Assembly: GCA_020726505.1 (NCBI GenBank)
Contig: JAHLEZ010000001.1
Location: 5,642,001-5,706,000 of the forward strand
Length of the DNA: 64,000 nucleotides
Direction: 5' to 3'
Source of the DNA: Leptodontidium sp. MPI-SDFR-AT-0119
Taxonomy: Eukaryota > Ascomycota > Leotiomycetes > Helotiales > Leptodontidiaceae
Both the position numbers and the translations under genes were made by a program. The notes under the pieces were generated by a model. That model was not told where the DNA came from. It made no database searches and worked only from the letters and a program-made list of their open reading frames with translations. This document shows positions 43,270-55,128 of the stretch, piece by piece (within the stretch, counting starts at the first letter, position 1; every line of letters starts with the position of its first letter).

Positions 43270-45151
43270 AGTGTGGTTAGGTGAGGGGAGGGAGAAAGGG
43301 ATGGATATCATGGGGGTTAGGAGTAGCCAGGGTCTGTATTATGAAGATGAAGGGTAGTCTCCTCTCTTTTGTTTGTACTTATTAGCGCTCGTCAAGCCTG
43401 AAATTGACTAAAAGACAAAATTAAGCGGCATCATTGACCCCTTTCACAGCGAGTGAAACTTGACCGGAGTACTGTTCTACATTCCTTGAAATACAATATA
43501 TCCATCGTTCATCATCCAGAACTTAAGCCACGCTCCAGCAAATTTTCCAATCTTCACTCTCTTTCTTACCAAGGTGGAGACTCCTCAAGAAATAACTCTG
43601 GCCATCACTATGTAACTTGTATAGTCTTGGTCCAGTACTCACTTTCTGCCAGATTACAAAAGGTCAAAACACAGCTGCTGGTACACTTCGTACAACGACG
43701 CTAAGTTACCAACCACACCTATCATCAACGAAGCCTCCAACCTCCCTCCTTGCACTTCCTTACTTGGCACCATGGTAGAAGATCTCACTGCTGTGATGAT
43801 GAGAGTTTGTGGGCCTGTGTTTAAATCACGACAACTGAAAGCTGTGGGGTCGGGTGTCGTGTAGAAGCATTCGACAAGACGACAAGTGCTAGGTAAATAG
43901 CCAAGTTGAAAAGCTTTTAACATCGATAAATTACCAGCTTTTCATTCTGCAAGAAAGTGAAATCGATATTTTCAAACCCAAACACAAGGAACCCAGAATC
44001 GTCAACATAAAAATGATTAAGCGAGGAAGGAAAGGGGGTGATGGGGATGAAACCAAACAAGCAAAACAAACAAACAAACAAACAAACTTTCCTCGTCATG
44101 AAGAAGCGGCTGTAGAAAATTCTAGAGATAGGGATAGGGATTAAGACGTGGGAATGCTGGAAAGCATTGGGTTCTAGGTGCAGAGAAGGATGAAGTCGGT
44201 TTTACTTCATCTCATATCCTGCCTGGTGTGGTGGGATTCCTTCGTTTGTTAGCCTTTGCCTTTTGACAGAGCCAGAGACAGAGTCGCCGGCGAAACAAGA
44301 TTTATCTAGTGGATATCCGATGGGATGGGGACTTAGAGCCGGTAACTTGTCAATAGGATAAATGGCCCTGGATTTATTGAGGAGAGGATGTTTGTTGAAT
44401 CTGGAATAGGGACCGTTGTGTTATGTTCTGGAGCTTGGCTTTGGTGATACCGTAATCTTGCAGTGTCTTAAATCGAACATCATCTACTTTATTACGACTG
44501 TCAATCTTTGCAAAGCTTAAACTTTGGAAGGTTATTATTTCTCGCTATCTTAAAGAAGGGATTATGTTCAAGGAGGCATGTCGCGAAGATCGGCTCTTGT
44601 AAAGTATTAATCGTTCAAGAAGAACCTTACAAGAACAGTATGTTATATGGCTGGTTCCGGCATGACTTGGTTATTAGGCCTTGTAGCTAACGTTCACAGA
44701 AACAGATGAGGTATTCTGAGCCGAAAACATGCATGGTGACAGCTAAATTCCATTGGTAGTTCAGCTGATGGGTATATACCTAGATACTATCTGAAGAGTC
44801 ATCGTGCATTTCGTCAACGATATGACAACGCATAGGGAAGCATGTGCAAATCCTATAATCCATACCCTCCCCTCCCCTACCCCGCGTCTTGGAGCTCTTC
44901 ATATTCTTGGCCCCATGTTCATAATCCACTTGTCCGTCCGGCCGTCAAGATTCCCAAGACCTTTCCGCCGTGCAGAAAGCAAGACAAGGGACATCATGGT
45001 CCGAGTACGGAGGTACGAGAGCGGCTGCCACACGAAAAGCGCCGTGTGACTTCCGGGTAAAGCCAATCCGGCCATTCAGGTCCTCCCTCGGCCACGACAT
45101 TTTGCGTAGTCTATTTTATTTTCCGCTGCCCAACGAACACATTTTCCCACT
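43270..45151. other. Convergent spacer between GHITM-like and methyltransferase genes
   Basis: 1.9 kb with no supported protein-coding gene. A tRNA-like remnant sits at about 43765-43836 (separate entry). CAAA tandem units occur near 44054-44090 in plus orientation. Confidence 0.5.
43765..43836 (+). other. Possible degenerate tRNA-like element
   Basis: TGGCACCATGG (43765-43775) resembles an internal A box, and TGTTTAAATCA (43818-43828) resembles a B box that has lost its C and G to T and A. Between them CTGTGAT (43791-43797) could be an anticodon loop with GTG. The acceptor stem does not pair and the anticodon stem is poor, so it cannot be a working tRNA. It may be a decayed tRNA or tRNA-derived SINE fragment, or chance. 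Confidence 0.25.
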
Positions 45152-46834
45152 TCAAGTTGGGGGCTTCTTCTTCCGTGCCCACCAAGCGCCAACCTCAAGA
45201 CATTCTCCCCAGGATGTCCCGTTCTGGTTCAGGAGATCGTTCATCATGTTTCCCTGCCAGCGGTCCCACTCATCTTGGACCTTGCCACTCGCCTCCCTGA
45301 GTAAAGGTTCCAGGCTCTCGATCATCTGAACGACTGTCATGAGCGCTGTTCTGCGAAGAGCAAGTTGGCCAACTGTCAAGGTCCTGCGATCCGCTTCGCG
45401 AGATTTGCCTTTCGAAGATATGATGTTACCATTTGAACCCTGAGTTACTGCTCCGCCTACCCCCTCCTTCTCCCATCGTACTTCGCCGAGTGGAATCGCC
45501 AGCCGCCGGAAATCGATGTCCGTCAGGACTTCTGATTCTTGGAGGAGCATGGGTAGTATGCTCGTACATGGCATCGGTGACAGTTTTCGTGCTTCGAGTG
45601 CCTGCGATATCCATGTGTTGTAATCGTTTAGATATGTATTGTGTGGAGCAGCCAGTGGTGTCTGCCTCGTCAACGTATATGTACCCATGGCATTCGTGTG
45701 GACTTGTTCCTCATCCTCACTATCATCATCGTCTTCTTTCGTCGAGGGAGGAGCATGTGGTTGTAACATCCGTAAAGAGTGATCCCCATCCCAAATCTCT
45801 AGCGTCCCTCCCGGTTTCAATATCCGTAAGTATTCGTCCATCAGAACCTGTTGCATTCCCGTGGTCGGCGTAACCATGCTCAAGTCCTTAATCATAATCA
45901 AATTGAACTCCTCGTCCCGGAAAGGCAGCGGCACCCGCCGCAAGTCGTGTTGCACAAAACGCCAATTCATGTCATCGTCAGACTCCATCCGCGGCGCAAG
46001 CGGCGCAATGTCAATCCCGGTAAAAGATATAGAAGAAAATCCCCTCTGCGAGAAGTGTCGGTGACACATGACGCTCCAGAATGCTGTGCCACATCCTACT
46101 TCGAGGACACGTTTAGGGGGTTTGGTCTGGAAGGTTGCAGAGCAGGTAGGGCCATTGAAAACCTGGCAGAGAAGCATTGTTCGCAGTGTTTGTCTGTGTA
46201 TCTCGGAGAGGTCGCAAGGGAGAGGGTATGGTAGGGTCGTATCTCGTAAATATCGTCGGCCATTTCGCAGAGCGAATGGTCGTGTGAGGGCTTCGCTGTT
46301 CGAGGTTGGGTCGCTGGATGTTACCGCTGTGAGGCCACTCGAACCAGTAGTACTTGAATGGCTGTCTGATCGACCCAGCGGCTCTCCCCTCGCAATTCGC
46401 GATTCCGCGTTCTGGAGTGCATGTCTGCGTTCAGCACTATTGTCTGATGTAGATGACGATGTCCGGTTGGTCTTCGCAGCGTGAGCAGCAGCTCTGGATT
46501 TGTTGGTCTGGTTTGCAGTATGTTTGTAGTCAGGTAAGGGTGTGGAGAGCATGGGATCGTGCCTATGCTCGGCGTCCCAGGAAGAAAGTTTCGATGCGTG
46601 GGAAGAGTAACTGGTGGCCGATGTTGAGAGAGAAGATGATTTGGTACGCGTCGTGTGTTTGGAGCACTTCGAATCTTGCCGTGATCGTTTGAAAAGGGGG
46701 TTCAAAGGTTGGGAACTGAGAGGAGGGACTGAGGAATCTGCATCGGCACTTGTCTTTGTAGTAGGAAGAGTTTTCGTTCGATCCTCGCGCAAGATAGGTG
46801 AGGAGAGAAATAATGCAGAATGCATCTCGGCCAT
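45152..46834 (-). CDS. Class I SAM-dependent methyltransferase
   Basis: A single exon encodes 560 aa from ATG 46832-46834. Residues 1-190 are Ser/Thr/Arg-rich and probably disordered. The methyltransferase domain begins near residue 240: motif I is RVLEVGCGTAFWS (about 244-256), then an acidic strand end FTGIDIAPLAP, motif II/III region WRFVQHDLRRVPLPFRDEEFNLIMIKDL and LKPGGTLEIWDGD. The order fits Rossmann-fold small-molecule or protein methyltransferases. A long C-terminal part (YLNDYNTWISQALEARK, LTVGQLALRRTALMTVVQMIESL) is typical of fungal proteins of unknown substrate. The domain call is firm; the substrate and compartment are unknown. Confidence 0.85.
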   Translation of the reverse strand: MAEMHSALFLSSPILREDRTKTLPTTKTSADADSSVPPLSSQPLNPLFKRSRQDSKCSKHTTRTKSSSLSTSATSYSSHASKLSSWDAEHRHDPMLSTPLPDYKHTANQTNKSRAAAHAAKTNRTSSSTSDNSAERRHALQNAESRIARGEPLGRSDSHSSTTGSSGLTAVTSSDPTSNSEALTRPFALRNGRRYLRDTTLPYPLPCDLSEIHRQTLRTMLLCQVFNGPTCSATFQTKPPKRVLEVGCGTAFWSVMCHRHFSQRGFSSISFTGIDIAPLAPRMESDDDMNWRFVQHDLRRVPLPFRDEEFNLIMIKDLSMVTPTTGMQQVLMDEYLRILKPGGTLEIWDGDHSLRMLQPHAPPSTKEDDDDSEDEEQVHTNAMGTYTLTRQTPLAAPHNTYLNDYNTWISQALEARKLSPMPCTSILPMLLQESEVLTDIDFRRLAIPLGEVRWEKEGVGGAVTQGSNGNIISSKGKSREADRRTLTVGQLALRRTALMTVVQMIESLEPLLREASGKVQDEWDRWQGNMMNDLLNQNGTSWGECLEVGAWWARKKKPPT

Positions 46835-49800
46835 GGCTTCTCACGGGCAAGCATACGATGTGCTGCTGCTGTGCCACGAGGCACACCCTCTGCTTCGGTA
46901 CGGACCCAGCGACTAACCGACTTGCCTAATGGAAAAGCTGGAGAACGCGTTCCGCAGACCACGATGGGATGGGATGGGACGGTGTTGAAGGCGTCCGCGG
47001 GGTAAAGGTCAGCTACTGGACTGGAGAATCATGAGCTCGTGGCAATTGCGACGGAACGGTTGGCAGACATGTCGGCCGCGTATTGGACAGACGCAATATA
47101 TCCGAATACCAGGACGAATGACTGAAGACCAGGTCCGCGGGTGAAAAGCGACCGGAGTCTTGATCCAAACGTCACCCGAGGGAAACACCAAAGGAATCAA
47201 TTGTAGGCCCAGTGCTTTCGATCATGGAGATGACGGGTGTTATCATTTGGGTCTAACTGTATTTGAACATATATCTTGGCGAAAATTGATGGGGAAGGAA
47301 GCTGCAGCAGCAGCTCTTTTGATTTTGTTGACAACTCCGATGCACTTTTGAATTATGATAGAGACTCCTATTCCGAGTATGTTCCGGGGCCGTCCCGAGT
47401 CTAAGAAATGTAGCACTACTTTGGTACGTAAGGTACATGCATGCTCGAATAATCTGACCTTTCTTGTCTGTGCGTAGTACTAGAAGATTCCACTTTGCAA
47501 GGGAAATCAACCAATGAGCCAATTCGTTTATTCTTTTCTGTCTGTATCTGGTAAAATCTGGGTCATGTAGCACAGACAGAAAAGGTAGATTATTGCCCTT
47601 GATACGAAGTATGCTTCCAGAAACTCTGAAACTCTCTCTTCAAGGTTGCTTCGGTTCATGCCGATGCTGACAGGAAATGTTGAGCGATTACTGAGAGTTA
47701 AGCGAACCGAGCCCCTTTTTCTCCGGTTAGGGTCTCCAGCTGATCTTTTATCAAGAGATTTGTAACAATCAGATCGAGAAAGATAACAATTGATAAGATA
47801 AGCGAGAACTAAAGTTGCGAAGTGGCCGAGGCTGAGTTGTTAGAGTGAAATGAATCGCAACTGCTCGAAGACATATGTACTTCGAGGTGTGGGAATTTGT
47901 TTCTGGCGGAGTAAAGACTACCCCGCTCACTCTCTTTACTAAAGTCAAAGCCATGAATCAGAGCTTGTCCAAAGTCTCAGGATCATTAGAGGGCATTTAC
48001 TACAAAAAATGCTCGAGTGTGAGCAAGCGTTGATTGTGATGTTAATTGAGTTTTTCGTCGCCTCGCCAGACACAAATTTAGGCCGCCTCGCTTCTTGCTT
48101 CTTGTATGAAATTGGAAATTTGATTGTAATGTTTCCACTTTTGGGATTCTGGAAAAATGAAATAGAACGAAGAAGGTTGGAGATTGGATAAGGTGATATT
48201 CATATTCTTCGTTTGCAGCTTCACAAATCATCAATCCCATCCAATTGAATCAATCTTGCCGGACAACAGAACTCAATCTCAATCAATCACCTTGAAAAGT
48301 CGTGATATCCAATCCAGATACGACCTACCTATTTAGATAGGCATGTACCAACTTACTATACGGGACTTTGAATCCTAATAGAACTCGTGATAGAGAAGCA
48401 TACAAGGCTTGTAAGGTTAAAAATAAGCGTCCCCGCCCATTTTCGTACTTGCGCATGTGCTCGAGGCTGCATCTGCAAGCGACCAATCAGCAGCCATATC
48501 GAAGCGCTCATGGCGAAACCAAGAGACTCAAAAATAGCAACGGCCATCGTGACAATCGGCGGCTCCTGCACAGTTGAGCAGATATCACACATATCACACA
48601 TCACCAGCGGCTGATTACCGATTGTGACAGTGACAGTGATGTGACTGAGCATTTGTACATAATAGTCAGCTCGCAGCTTTCAATAAAGTGAGGTCGAGAT
48701 GCATCGCGACACGGCACACTCTCTTCTTTATGCTGCTTCTGGCAGACACTACCGCGATGATGGCTGAGGATGGCACTGGCAATTGGCAGACTTCATCGGT
48801 CTGAGTTCACGTCTGAAGTCATGGCCAGTGTGCAACCCTACGCGCCATCGTCCGGTTCTTAAACAGGCGGGCTGTTTGACTTATTCGCTCACCAAGCCTC
48901 CCGCTGTCGAGGCAGTGTGGCAGAAGTCAGAAAGGACTGATGAATTAAGCAGAGTTCTGTCACAGCAAGGGAGTTCATGCGGTCATGGCCGGCCACATTG
49001 AGGCTGTAGGCCGGATCTCTGACAGAGTGAGTTTGAGGGTCGGGATCAAACTCAGGCGAGTCGAAGCGGCCGTCTCATGTCCCTGATCGGATGGCAGGTT
49101 GTTCACGGGCTAGCGCGCAGAGATGGGACTCTGGATTTAATGCATTAACTCTGCGCAGGGCCGCCACGGTGGATGATGAGACGGAGACAGCGAAGGATGA
49201 TACGGATGAGGTTTGCGAGAGTGGATGATCGTACAGTTGCAGGACTGGATGATGGACGAAGGCATCGCGGGGAGGACAGTGCCCACAGGGACTGGTGGAA
49301 AAGACAGGGGGAAGCGAGGAACAAGATCTATTTCCAGTTAGCTCGTCTTAGCGGCCGACCTGCCAGTGTTTTCTTTCAACCCCCTGTCCCGGTGCGGTGC
49401 GAAGCCCAAGCTGCTCCACTTTGATGGTTCGGTTCGCCTGCAGATTCGGCTCCTAACCGCCCATGTTGGTTCTGCTCGCCAATCAACGGCCGCAAACAAC
49501 CTCAATGCTATTGTTGCCGCCAACCCCTCCAGTCTACTCTCCTGCTTCTTGTGCCTGTCTAGGTCGCTGATAGGGTGCTCACCCACTCTTCTAGATCTAT
49601 TGGATCTTTGTCGGAATTGCCCTGCACTAGACCGCTCTTCTGATGTCCAGCCATTTTGCGCCGAAAGTCGTGACCTGGCCATGTTTGCGATGTCTGCTCC
49701 AGGTCGCTCCAGCAAACACCCTGCTTCTCCTCGTCCCCCCTCCCGTCCTGGCGGCATCAACATGCATGCCCAGCATCCCACCATGCCACCAATGCTGCCA

Positions 49801-50712
49801 CATGCAGGCATCATTTGGCGGTCACAACCGGACGACCAGTCTCGAAGTGTCACTAGCCTGCTGGACCCCACACTCCCTGTCGTCCTTAAACTTGAGATCC
49901 CGCCGCATACATGACCATCTGGAAGATCATAATCGCCTACCCAGATATCCGTAACGTCGAACCTCCTCAAGACGTCTCATATTGGAGATCGTACAACTCC
50001 TTGCTTGACCCCCCTCCTGTCATCCATCATCCCATCGACCCAAACCCATCACCACTCTCCTCCACCAATCCTCCGATCACACCGGATCAGACGAGGCCCG
50101 TCCAAAGCTTGACACAATCCGCTCCACATGTCCCATTGCAGGCCATAGTCGGCAGTGCAAATCATCCTTATTCTACTCCTTGCCGGCCTTCTCCCTGCCC
50201 TTCAAAGCTCCATCGCTCGGATGTCCGCTGTCATAGAAGATCAGATATCCAGTTTATGGTCGGTTCCTCTGGAAACGCCCCATCTTAAGCCGCAATCAGG
50301 AAGGAGTCCCAGGTCTGATACAGCAATCAAAGCGGATCCCACTCTCTCGCCCAGCGACTCTGATCCTGGTGCCCAGAGATATAGACTTCTGCTCCCCCAC
50401 GAACTTCGTCGTTTGCTACCAGCGCTGAGCACTCGTCGTTGTCGATAGCATTCCTTTTCACGTCGACTTCACTTCACTTTCGTTCCTCCCTGTCCGCCGG
50501 TCCGGATCCTTTACCCTAAACCACTTAACTTCACTTGCTTCATTCATCTCCTTTTTCGCCGTCCCTTACGACCTTTAATCCGTTCGATTCTTTCGCCACA
50601 TTCTTTGAGAGGATAGGAGCAGACTTTGGGAAGGGAAATCGAACTCGACAAGGAAGAGAAAGGAATCATTGTTGGACAACTCGACGAGAAGAAGAAGAAT
50701 CTTTAGAAGAAA
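46835..50712. other. 3.9-kb divergent spacer, no supported gene
   Basis: It separates the minus-strand methyltransferase and the plus-strand DUF7727-type gene. 47000-48700 is AT-richer, and a small cluster of CACA/GTGA repeats lies near 48585-48645. From about 49150 to 50700 the plus strand is C/T-rich and looks like a long promoter/leader. It opens overlapping frames on both strands (49338-49970 minus, 49366-49914 plus) with no domains. I annotate no gene here. Confidence 0.5.
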
Positions 50713-51253
50713 ATGGGAAAACTCATCAAGAACCACTGGGCTCGCCTCATCGTCATCACAGCGGCCATCTGTAAGGATTCCTCCTCGATATTCATCCGTC
50801 CATGTACTAATAAGGCACAGATCAAATCGCAGCTGGAATACACGGATTCTTCTGGCCCAAGATCTTCTGGGACTTCATGACGAAGAACCTTGACGTGGCA
50901 GTCAAGCCACTTCCGATCTTGCAAACGATCAACCTGGTCCTGGGCATCATTTTGTTGGCATGGGAATGGCCACTGGGCTTTTTGGCTGGGTCAGCAATGC
51001 ACAGGAGCATCGAAGCGAGACTTGTTGTTCTGCCACTAGCAGCACTGTCCGCAGCTCTCATCTACCAAGGGACGAATCCAGCGATCTACTACACGATCGG
51101 GATGGGTGTTTACTTTTGGGCATACAGTGAAGGCGAGGTACGTTCAAACAAAGCTCGAAAAATCAACCAAAATACAATAAGCTAACAGAATTCCAGACCG
51201 TCGTAGCAAAGCCATGGTCTCTCCCTCAACGAACCCGTCCAGGAAAGGTCTAA
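50713..51253 (+). CDS. Small conserved fungal membrane protein (DUF7727-type)
   Basis: Three exons (50713-50770, 50821-51137, 51197-51253) give 143 aa. The gene starts MGKLIKNHWARLIVITAAIYQIAAGIHGFFWPKIFWDF and continues with three more hydrophobic segments (LQTINLVLGIILLAWEWPLGF, LVVLPLAALSAALIYQG, AIYYTIGMGVYFWAYSEGE) before a short basic tail. I recognise this as a family found widely in fungi as an uncharacterised four-helix protein (DUF7727 from memory, not checked). The phase-1 and phase-0 introns (50 and 59 bp) both restore the family pattern. It is probably an integral membrane protein of the secretory pathway; function is unknown. Confidence 0.85.
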
Positions 51254-52354
51254 ACCACCGATACCTGTCCATCACCATCTCTTTCGGCATCTTTCTAGAA
51301 TCGCGGGTCTGGTTCATCGATGCTAGAGATGTGCCAGACCGCTCGCCACTTGGCCACACCTACACATACCCACCATCATACATCCAACAACCTCTTAGGG
51401 CTCTCACAGAACTGGTCTATGAGGACATCCCATCAGCGACGGCGTATCTCTGCATATTTTTTTCTCTTTCTATTTATATTTTAGTGTTCTGTTCGTGGAT
51501 TCTCCAGTGACGGGAGAAGAGAAGGGGCTCTGAATGAAGCAGAAGCGGGGGGAAAGGGGAGATAACATGTAATCGAGACTACTCTTGACAGTCTCTCGGG
51601 AGGAACATTAGATCACACTCTTGTTCTGTATGTACAGAGTGGGTGATTGTGAAGAGCTTGGTTTTAATCAGAATTGGAACCTAGCCTTTGCGTCATTTAA
51701 TGAAATGAAATGGATGTTGATGAAGCATTTGACGGTTTACTGCACGTTTCATGTGATTGTTTTTTGTGACATAATTGCTCGAGAGTGCAGCTTCTAGTAG
51801 TAGTCTTACGTCTAATTTAGGTCACTTTTGCACTTGGGTGATTCCTCTGCAAATAGTACAGAGGTTATCTCGAGTCCTCCAACCTCCCATAGATTTTCGA
51901 GTTCCGATACCACTGATGACACCAAACCGTTCTAGTTCTCATGTACCGATTTTTTTATCGTTGAATGAATGCCCTGTAGTCTCGATAAAGATTAGCGACT
52001 AGGGAATCTTTATCTCCCCGTCTTGGACAATGAGTTTAATATATTGCAGTTGCGTAACGATCGACTTTATATATTAAGTCCCCATCCTTTCAGTGGAGTC
52101 TGGGGGAAATGAAGGAAGCCAAAAGCTCAAACCAAAGCCACCCTGATGCATTACGGTGTTACGTTGATCCGGACCAGCTGATTCGGGATGTATTTCCCCG
52201 AGAGCCTCTTCAAATGTTCGTGAGCTTCAACCCCACACTGACAACCAATATCAATTTGAATACCTATTCTAGCTTTGATCCGATATACGATACCCACGAT
52301 TTACACCAGAATCCCTCAATTGCCTAACAAATAAGAGATAGCCACCACAAAAAG
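51254..52354. other. Spacer before the amidohydrolase gene
   Basis: 3' UTR of the small membrane-protein gene, then the amidohydrolase promoter. Short frames only. Confidence 0.55.
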
Positions 52355-53499
52355 ATGGCAGAAGGACCCCCCCAATACCCCATAATCGACTCCCACATCC
52401 ACCTCTACCCCTCAACCGAACTCGACACACTCGCATGGTGCACACCCTCCAACCCCCTCCACAGCCAACACTCGCTCGCCGAATACGAATCCGCCACCGG
52501 CTCCCCTTCATCCCTCGAGGGATTCATCTTCCTCGAAACAGACCGCAAGCACGACCTTGTCTCCGGCGCTGAAGATGGCACTGGCTGGGAGATGCCCCTC
52601 ATGGAGGTAGAATGGCTGAAGCGCATCGCGCTCGGCACACCGCGCGAAGGAGAGGGGCACACGGCCGAGCAGAAGAAATTGTGTCTGGCTATCATACCAT
52701 GGGCGCCTGTGCCTAGTGGCAGCGAGGTTTTGGAGAGGTATGTGAAGGAGGTGGAGAGGTGCGCGGAGGGGAGTTTTGCGAAGATAAAGGGGTTTAGGTA
52801 TTTGGTGCAGGATAAACCGAAGGGGGCGATGTTGACGCCTGGGTTTGTGGATGGGTTGAAGTGGTTGGGGAGAAAGGGGTTTGTGTTTGATTTGGGTGTT
52901 GATCAGCATGGTGGGGGGAAGTGGCAGTTGGAGGAGGCGGTGGAGATGATCGAGAAGGCTCACGAGGGCGTTCCTGAAGACGAGAAGGTGACTTTTATTA
53001 TAAGTAAGCCATTTCGATATCTCCCCATATCTATCTTTATACAGCAATCTTCCGAATTCAGAGGAATGACTAACTAACACCCCAACAAGACCATCTCTGC
53101 AAACCAGACATCTCAGTCTACAATCAAACAGACCCCTCCTTCATAGCCTGGCGAACAGCCATGTTCCGCCTCAGCAAAAGCAGTAAGACGTTCATGAAAC
53201 TAAGCGGGTGCTTCTCCGAGATGCCTTCGGCGCTCAAGAACGCACCAGTCGATGAGATCGTGCTCGCTCTACAGCCGTACCTGGTCGTCATCCTCGCGAC
53301 GTTCGGGCCTTTCCGTATCATGTTCGGCTCGGATTGGCCGGTGTGTACGGTGGGTGTTGAGGATGATGGTGGCGCGTGGAAGAAGTGGAGGGGTGTCGTG
53401 CAGAGGTTTTGTGATCTCGCGAGTCTGGGGACTGAGGATCAGATTATGATTTGGAGTGGGACGGCCATTAAGGCGTATGGGCTTAAGGAGTTGATGTGA
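52355..53499 (+). CDS. Amidohydrolase-2 family metal-dependent hydrolase
   Basis: Exons 52355-53003 and 53090-53499 (86-bp phase-1 intron) encode 352 aa. The metal-binding HxH is in DSHIHLYP (H14, H16). Downstream are IKGFRYLVQDKP, a TIM-barrel strand FVFDLGVD, the restored NHLCKPD after the intron, TFMKLSGCFSE, and the conserved end RIMFGSDWPVC with the barrel Asp. This architecture is shared by lactonases such as L-rhamnono- and L-fucono-lactonase and by 2-pyrone-4,6-dicarboxylate hydrolase. A sugar-acid lactonase role (LRA2-like) is plausible but not shown; no other sugar-oxidation genes are nearby. No targeting signal, so cytosolic. It converges with eos1. Confidence 0.87.
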
Positions 53500-54054
53500 G
53501 TGAGGTATGAGATTTGATGTGATTGATGGAATTGCTTGGAAAATGTATCTAGGGAGCGAGATACTAAATTGCAAATCCTCTAGCTGCCCCTCGGTAGCTT
53601 TCTCGACAGATTCGTGTTATTGTTCTCTTTGCAACGTGAGCTTGAACTTACCATGTATGCTCATTTCCCTGGTAGGTAGGACTCTCGGCCGACCTGGGAT
53701 GATTAAACTGATTGTTATTGGGTGCACCCTGGATACTTCGGGTTGGTGTTCGGCTGTTGCAGAAGACTTTCGCTTAAACGTCCGGCTCGGGACAATGTTT
53801 GTCGGGCATCACACCGTTTTATTTCCCTTCCACAATCTCATTCTTTGTCTCTACGCTGATAGAGCAAAATGAGGGACTGACACGCATATTACGCAAGCCA
53901 GTGGTTCTACTAACTTCAACAATTGTTTGTTTGGAGGTAGCTTACACGAAGGGGCTGAGGAAAATAAATCACGAATGATGAAGACGCAAATCTCACAAGC
54001 GAGCCTCTCCAGGAGCTGTAATAGTTCTTTCGGGATTGATTAATCATACATCAA
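53500..54054. other. Convergent spacer between amidohydrolase and eos1
   Basis: Joint 3' UTR region; nothing else seen. Confidence 0.55.
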
Positions 54055-55128
54055 TCATCTACCTACCATTCCCAGCATGCCAACCCCAATCTTAAAATAC
54101 TCCCAACACACACTCACAATACCAAACAGCGGTACAGGAGGATCATTCTCCCTAGTCAAGTGCAATTGCAATAGCAAACTAACCATGCTGATGAAGCTCG
54201 CTATGGAGAAGACTGAAATAGAAAGAGACGTCTCTTTCAATATTGCAAGGCGAGGATGCGTGAGGTGGTACAGGAATGTCAATGTCTGGTGTTTGATTAG
54301 TTGGGGATGGGAAATCAGGATGAGAGACGGACACTAGCAATACTTATCCATGCTGGAAGTAGAAGCCGCGGGTCTTCTGAGCCACCTGAGAGGTAGAGCA
54401 CCCAAGATGTGATGTAGGCATTCATAGAATTAATCGTGAGGAGTCGAACGAGAGTTGCTGGAGAGGTCAGTAAGGATTCCTACGTTGTTGTAAGTCTTTT
54501 ACCTTGAGGTGTATAGTTCAGAAGCCTGCCATCTCCATTAGTCAAAAGGATCTCAAAAAGGGGAAGGAGCTCTAAGAGACATACCAACGGGACATCAGAC
54601 AGTCCGTAAAGTAGAAACTAAGCCATGCAGACGAAGTACACTTCCCCACAATCAGCTTTCGTTCTCTCAACCCTAATTTTACCCCTTCACCAAACGGCAT
54701 ATTTATATATATCCAAGCCACTTCATTTCTCGTCCAGTAAAGAAGATATCCATACCCAAAGCACCGCGAGAAATACCTCCGTGACCCTAAACCTCTTCTC
54801 AACACTCCAAGCAGCCTCGATCTCCTCCTTACTCTCCACCAGCAGCAGCTCCCCCATAAACGTAAGCGCACATCGCAACCCCCACCACACAGCCGGGGCG
54901 GTGCTTAGGGCCCGGCAGAAGAGGAGGGGGAAGTGCCAGTGCTTCTCCACGCCCAGCAGGACAGCGACTCGGGGGTGCAGCACGGAATTCTTGTGGTCTG
55001 GCTGCGCGGGGTGCCGATTCGGAGGCGACGTCGGCGCGTAGTCTGGTGGTGGGGAGAGAGGGCCTCGAGATGTGCTTGCTGCTGCTCGTGAGGCTCGGTG
55101 GGTAGCCAGACTGAGGGGCAGCGGGCAT
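54055..55128 (-). CDS. eos1: N-glycosylation protein Eos1
   Basis: Yeast Eos1 is an ER membrane protein linked to N-glycosylation and oxidative-stress tolerance. Family stretches are spread over five exons: exon a ending at 54756 (NSVLHPRVAVLLGVEKHWHFPLLFCRALSTAPAVWW, then EKRFRVTEVFLAVLW), 54640-54585 (FTDCLMSRW), 54525-54503 (LLNYTPQ), 54457-54333 (RLLTINSMNAYITSWVLYLSG) and 54285-54055 (SVFSIASFISMVSLLLQLHLTREND). Four short introns are phase-consistent; the last uses a weak GTCCGT donor. The 5' end is unresolved. The homologous frame has no ATG. The nearest ATG (55126-55128, MPAAPQSGYPPSLTSS) is one base out of frame with it. A one-base indel or a missing upstream exon would explain this. 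The family call rests on remembered similarity and membrane pattern. Confidence 0.72.

Noticed and set aside
43654..43923. 89-codon minus-strand frame
   Set aside because: It reads antisense through the tRNA-like remnant and resembles spurious proteins that arise from such sequences.
49338..49970. Overlapping long frames on both strands (210 and 182 codons)
   Set aside because: Both products are low-complexity without domains, and the region is a C/T-rich leader in which stop codons are rare by composition.
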